Below, one piece after another: positions 61,014 through 64,000 of a stretch of 64,000 bases of DNA. The notes under the pieces were generated by a model. The model made no database searches, had not been told where the DNA came from, and saw only the letters and a list, made by a program, of their open reading frames with translations. Position 1 is the stretch's first letter. Every line of letters begins with the position of its first letter. A program made the position numbers and the translations under genes. Source of the stretch: Pontibacter kalidii (GTDB lineage: Bacteria > Bacteroidota > Bacteroidia > Cytophagales > Hymenobacteraceae); contig NZ_CP111079.1 of assembly GCF_026278245.1 (NCBI RefSeq), positions 3,226,501-3,290,500 on the forward strand, given 5' to 3'.

Positions 61014-61793
61014 TTAGAAGTTACGGTAATCGTTGCGCTGCCACATTCTTACCAGTATATACGCGAACAGCATGCCGCCGAGGTGCGCAAAGTGTGCTAC
61101 GTTATCGCCGGGCACCCGGTTAAAGCCGGCATACAATTCGTACCCCCCGTAGAGCAGCACGAAGTACTTGGCCTTTATGGGGATGGGCAGGAAGATGAGG
61201 AACAGCTCCAGGTTCGGGAACAACAGGCCAAAGGCCATCAGGATACCGAAAACGGCCCCGGAGGCACCCAGCATCGGGCTGTTGAACACCTGGCCGAACA
61301 CATAACGCACCGCTTCCTTGCTTTCTTCTATGTAGGTCGGGTTGTCGGGATTGCGGCGGAACTCCACGGCAAACTCGGTGTTGTAGCGGCCGTTGTAGTG
61401 TTCCTCCATGTAGTTATAGAACGCCATCGGCTCCGGGTTCACCATGTAGGTGGCTGTTTCGCTCTCCAGGCCGTTGAGCTCATAGGCCCGCACACCGGAG
61501 TATAAAAAGCTGGCTCCCAGGCCTGTTATCAGGTAGAAAGCCAGGAAGCGCTGCGGCCCCCAGAACCGCTCCAGCATTGGCCCGAAGATGAAAAGGCTGA
61601 ACATGTTGCTGAACAGGTGTGACCAGCCGCCATGCATGAACATGTGGGTGAACAGCTGGATGGGGCGGAACAACTCGGAACCAAAATAGTGCAGGGCAAA
61701 CGTTTCCAGACTGATCACGCCGTTGATCTGCAACAGGAAAACAACCACGTTGATGATCAGGAGGTTCCTGACCATAGGGGTGATATTGAACAT
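61014..61793 (-). CDS. Rhomboid-family intramembrane protease (upstream copy)
   Basis: The 259-residue protein has HGGWSHLFSNMFSLFIFGP (TM2 region), catalytic Ser in LGASGAVFGILMAFG and His in VAHFAHLGGMLFAYI. A soluble loop (about 105-165, rich in Glu, Tyr and Asn) separates TM3 from TM4, larger than in E. coli GlpG. It forms a two-gene unit with the next rhomboid, downstream of mutL, and is uniformly GC-rich. Confidence 0.93.
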   Translation of the reverse strand: MFNITPMVRNLLIINVVVFLLQINGVISLETFALHYFGSELFRPIQLFTHMFMHGGWSHLFSNMFSLFIFGPMLERFWGPQRFLAFYLITGLGASFLYSGVRAYELNGLESETATYMVNPEPMAFYNYMEEHYNGRYNTEFAVEFRRNPDNPTYIEESKEAVRYVFGQVFNSPMLGASGAVFGILMAFGLLFPNLELFLIFLPIPIKAKYFVLLYGGYELYAGFNRVPGDNVAHFAHLGGMLFAYILVRMWQRNDYRNF

Positions 61794-61920
61794 GCGTTTT
61801 TTTCTTTTTGGAAGTATAAGCTCCGTGCTTGAGACCCGAGCCTATACTTTGGATCAGTAGTAGTGTTGTGTTTCCTGTCAAAAAACCAGAACCAACAATT
61901 TAACAATTCAGCAGTTAAAA

Positions 61921-63777
61921 TCAGTTTTTCAGGAAAAGATCGTGCAGCTGGCTTAGCTCCATGATCACGAGCGTTTTCTGGCCGCCGGGCGTATAGTTCG
62001 GCACCTGGCACGCAAAAAGCCTGTCTACGAGCGAATTCATTTCCAGGTCGCTCATGCGTGCCAGCAGGCGCGCCGACAGCCGTTTGGCCATGGCGCGAGC
62101 CAGGTTCTCCCTTTTATCAAGCTTTAACGTAGCAGAATTGTTTTTGTACTGCTCAATCAGCTCCTCCAGCAACTCTTTTTCGTCGGCGGCCAGCACATCG
62201 GCCGGTATGCCATTCAGGATGATGGTATTGCCGCCGAAGTCCTCAAACTGGAAGCCCATGTCCTTAAACTCCGCCGCCAGCTCCTTTATCAGCACGGCAT
62301 CGGCCGGCGAAAGCTCCACCGTTTGCGGGAACAGCAGCGCCTGCGAGGCCCCGGTCTTCTTCTGCAGCGAGGCCATGTACTTCTCGTAGAGGATGCGCTC
62401 CTGCGCCGCCTGCTGGTCTATCACCATCATCCCCGATTTTACCTGCACCAGCAGGTATTTCTGGTGTATCTGGATGGCTTTCTTAGCAGAGGCAGGCGCT
62501 GTGTCCGGGGCAGCGAAGGCATTGCTCAACAGGCCGGTTTCTAAAGTGCCCATACTTGCGCGCTCCTCCTGCTGCACGTCTTTCATCGGCTCATACAGCT
62601 GCTCCCATCCCTTGGAAACGGCGCGCTTGGTGGTGGCCGGCGGCGTAAAGCCCGGAAAGGAAGTACTCCCGCCACTGCCAGAGGTATTCCGCTCCGGCTC
62701 ATACTCGCTGTTAAAGCCCCCCTGCAAACGGATGGGCTGCAGCGGCGCGTAATTCACGTCCTGCTCAAAATCCAGCGAGGGAGCAATGTTATAGGCGCCG
62801 AGGGCGCGCTTCACGGCCGCATGCACAATGGCGTACACCGTTTTCTCGTCCTCAAACTTGATCTCTGTCTTGGTGGGGTGCACGTTGATGTCGATCTTCT
62901 CCGGGTCGATCTCGATGAAGAGCACGTAGAACGGGTGGTTCTCCTTGGCCACCAATCCCTCAAAAGCCGTCATCACGGCATGGTTCAGGTAGCCGCTCTT
63001 CACAAAGCGGTTGTTCACGAAGAAGAACTGCTCACCGCGCGTTTTCTTGGCGTGCTCCGGCTTGCCAATGTAGCCTTTCACCACCAGAAAGCCCGTGTCC
63101 TCCTCGCAGTAGGCCATCTGGTTTTTGTAGGTGCTGCCCAGTATACTTACAATCCGCTGGCTCAGCTTGGTGGCGGGCAGGTTAAACACCTCCAGTTCGT
63201 TGTGGTGCAGCGAGAAGGCGATATCCGGGTAGGCCAGGGCCACTCGCTGGAACTCCTCCAGGATGTGGCGCATCTCCACCGCGTTGGATTTAAGAAAGTT
63301 ACGGCGGGCCGGTACGTTGTAAAAGAGGTTCTTGACGGCGATGGAAGTGCCCTCCGGCGTAACCACCGGCTCCTGCGCCACCACTTCGGAGCCTTCTATC
63401 AGCAGCCTGGTACCCGTTTCGGCCCCGACTGGCTTTGTTCTGAGCTCTACCTGCGCCACTGCCCCGATAGAGGCCATGGCCTCGCCCCGGAAGCCCATGG
63501 TGCGGATGCGGAACAGGTCGTCGGTGGTGCGGATTTTGGAGGTGGCGTGGCGCTCAAAGCACATGCGGGCGTCGGTCTCGGTCATGCCTACCCCATTGTC
63601 CACCACCTGCACCAGCTGCTTACCTGCCTCCTTCACGATCAGCTGGATGCTGGAGGCCTGCGCGTCGATGGCGTTCTCCAGCAGTTCCTTCACCACGGAG
63701 GCAGGGCGTTGCACCACCTCGCCAGCCGCAATCTGGTTGGCAAGGAAATCAGGCAGTAAATGTATGATATCGGGCAT
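61921..63777 (-). CDS. mutL: DNA mismatch repair protein MutL
   Basis: The 618-residue protein has the GHKL ATPase motifs NAIDAQASS, VDNGVGMTE and GFRGEAMASIG in its first 110 residues, and the transducer domain to about 330. A Ser/Pro-rich linker follows, then a C-terminal dimerisation/endonuclease domain with DQQAAQERILYE near residue 450, close to the DQHAxxExxxxE motif with His changed to Gln. It nicks DNA or couples MutS to excision. It is separated from the rhomboid gene by 127 bases containing an AACAATT-type repeat. Confidence 0.95.
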   Translation of the reverse strand: MPDIIHLLPDFLANQIAAGEVVQRPASVVKELLENAIDAQASSIQLIVKEAGKQLVQVVDNGVGMTETDARMCFERHATSKIRTTDDLFRIRTMGFRGEAMASIGAVAQVELRTKPVGAETGTRLLIEGSEVVAQEPVVTPEGTSIAVKNLFYNVPARRNFLKSNAVEMRHILEEFQRVALAYPDIAFSLHHNELEVFNLPATKLSQRIVSILGSTYKNQMAYCEEDTGFLVVKGYIGKPEHAKKTRGEQFFFVNNRFVKSGYLNHAVMTAFEGLVAKENHPFYVLFIEIDPEKIDINVHPTKTEIKFEDEKTVYAIVHAAVKRALGAYNIAPSLDFEQDVNYAPLQPIRLQGGFNSEYEPERNTSGSGGSTSFPGFTPPATTKRAVSKGWEQLYEPMKDVQQEERASMGTLETGLLSNAFAAPDTAPASAKKAIQIHQKYLLVQVKSGMMVIDQQAAQERILYEKYMASLQKKTGASQALLFPQTVELSPADAVLIKELAAEFKDMGFQFEDFGGNTIILNGIPADVLAADEKELLEELIEQYKNNSATLKLDKRENLARAMAKRLSARLLARMSDLEMNSLVDRLFACQVPNYTPGGQKTLVIMELSQLHDLFLKN

Positions 63778-64000
63778 CCGCTTTTCTAACTCCTTCTAAC
63801 TATATAGTTTATCTTTATTGAAATAAGGCCGGTTCTGCCATTGTGGCCAAATATTTGCTCATTCTTATTTGTAAATACAGAACTATTTCAGCGAAAAATA
63901 TATTATAAATTTACAGACAGCTTCTACATCAGGGGCTGAAGTTCTGCTAACGGTTTCGCTCTCCTTTTCGTCTGAAAAAGTATGGCAAACCAATATATCA
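63778..64000. other. AT-rich upstream region at the right edge
   Basis: The last 223 bases are AT-rich and contain no complete gene. An ATG at 63,982 (MANQYI) may start a rightward gene running out of the window; too few codons are visible to judge. Confidence 0.3.

Noticed and set aside
14703..64000. AAGTATAA as a promoter -10 element
   Set aside because: It occurs on both strands, often deep inside genes, and does not sit at fixed distances from start codons. The visible promoters follow TAnnTTTG instead.

Overview
The window looks like the chromosome of a Bacteroidota bacterium of order Cytophagales, most likely Hymenobacteraceae (Pontibacter or a close relative). This is inferred from gene content: a PorD-like DUF4835 protein of the type IX secretion pathway, the Rpb6-like omega subunit, a DAHP synthase-chorismate mutase fusion, an OstA-like protein beside bamD, CsbD/YtxH/DUF4142/DUF2383 stress proteins, and promoters of the Bacteroidota TTG-N19-TAnnTTTG type. 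The backbone is GC-rich and densely packed. The backbone DNA is also peppered with the octamer AAGTATAA / TTATACTT, inside and between genes.

Region 1 (about 1-12,830) is a genomic island next to a tRNA-Ser(TGA) gene. Its defence genes are clearly AT-rich. A tyrosine recombinase lies directly beside the 3' end of the tRNA. The core is a tightly overlapping operon read leftwards: DUF4007 (SspB-like), a large P-loop ATPase (SspC-like), a PAPS-reductase-type sulfur-transfer enzyme (SspD-like), a short DUF262 protein, and a complete Ser/Thr protein kinase. This matches the modification half of a single-strand DNA phosphorothioation defence system (Ssp), but with an unusual kinase/DUF262 tail. A converging two-gene unit at the left edge (an SMC/DndD-like ATPase with a zinc hook, plus a small unknown protein) may be a second effector module. 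A dead IS3-family element carrying an IS66-type fragment separates the two units.

Region 2 (about 13-26 kb) is housekeeping: YihY, a YbgC-type thioesterase, MltG, an acyl-CoA carboxylase beta subunit, an M42 peptidase, a BtuF-like binding protein, a RhuM-Fic protein, a shikimate operon (DAHP synthase/chorismate mutase, aroB, aroA, a small unknown gene) and proline dehydrogenase. Region 3 (about 26-45 kb) is rich in envelope and stress functions: an acidic lipoprotein, an ECF-type sigma factor with a membrane anti-sigma/HtrA fusion, three tandem fasciclin lipoproteins, a glycine-zipper stress protein, a lone receiver domain, DUF4142, a TesA-like esterase, DUF2383, a C-terminal processing protease, gamma-glutamyltransferase, lysS, three YtxH proteins (one fused to a CsbD-like domain), a Kazal inhibitor lipoprotein and a cupin.

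Region 4 (about 45-64 kb) holds fabI, recN, the envelope/CoA cluster ostA-bamD-rpoZ-coaC/coaB-porD, tilS, mdh, a large outer-membrane barrel protein with a kinase-like exported domain, two tandem rhomboid proteases and mutL. Two long non-coding gaps (47.6-48.3 and 56.2-57.3 kb) are packed with repeats: a shared repeat of about 350 bp, a REP-like hairpin cluster, MITE-like elements and G-rich hairpins.
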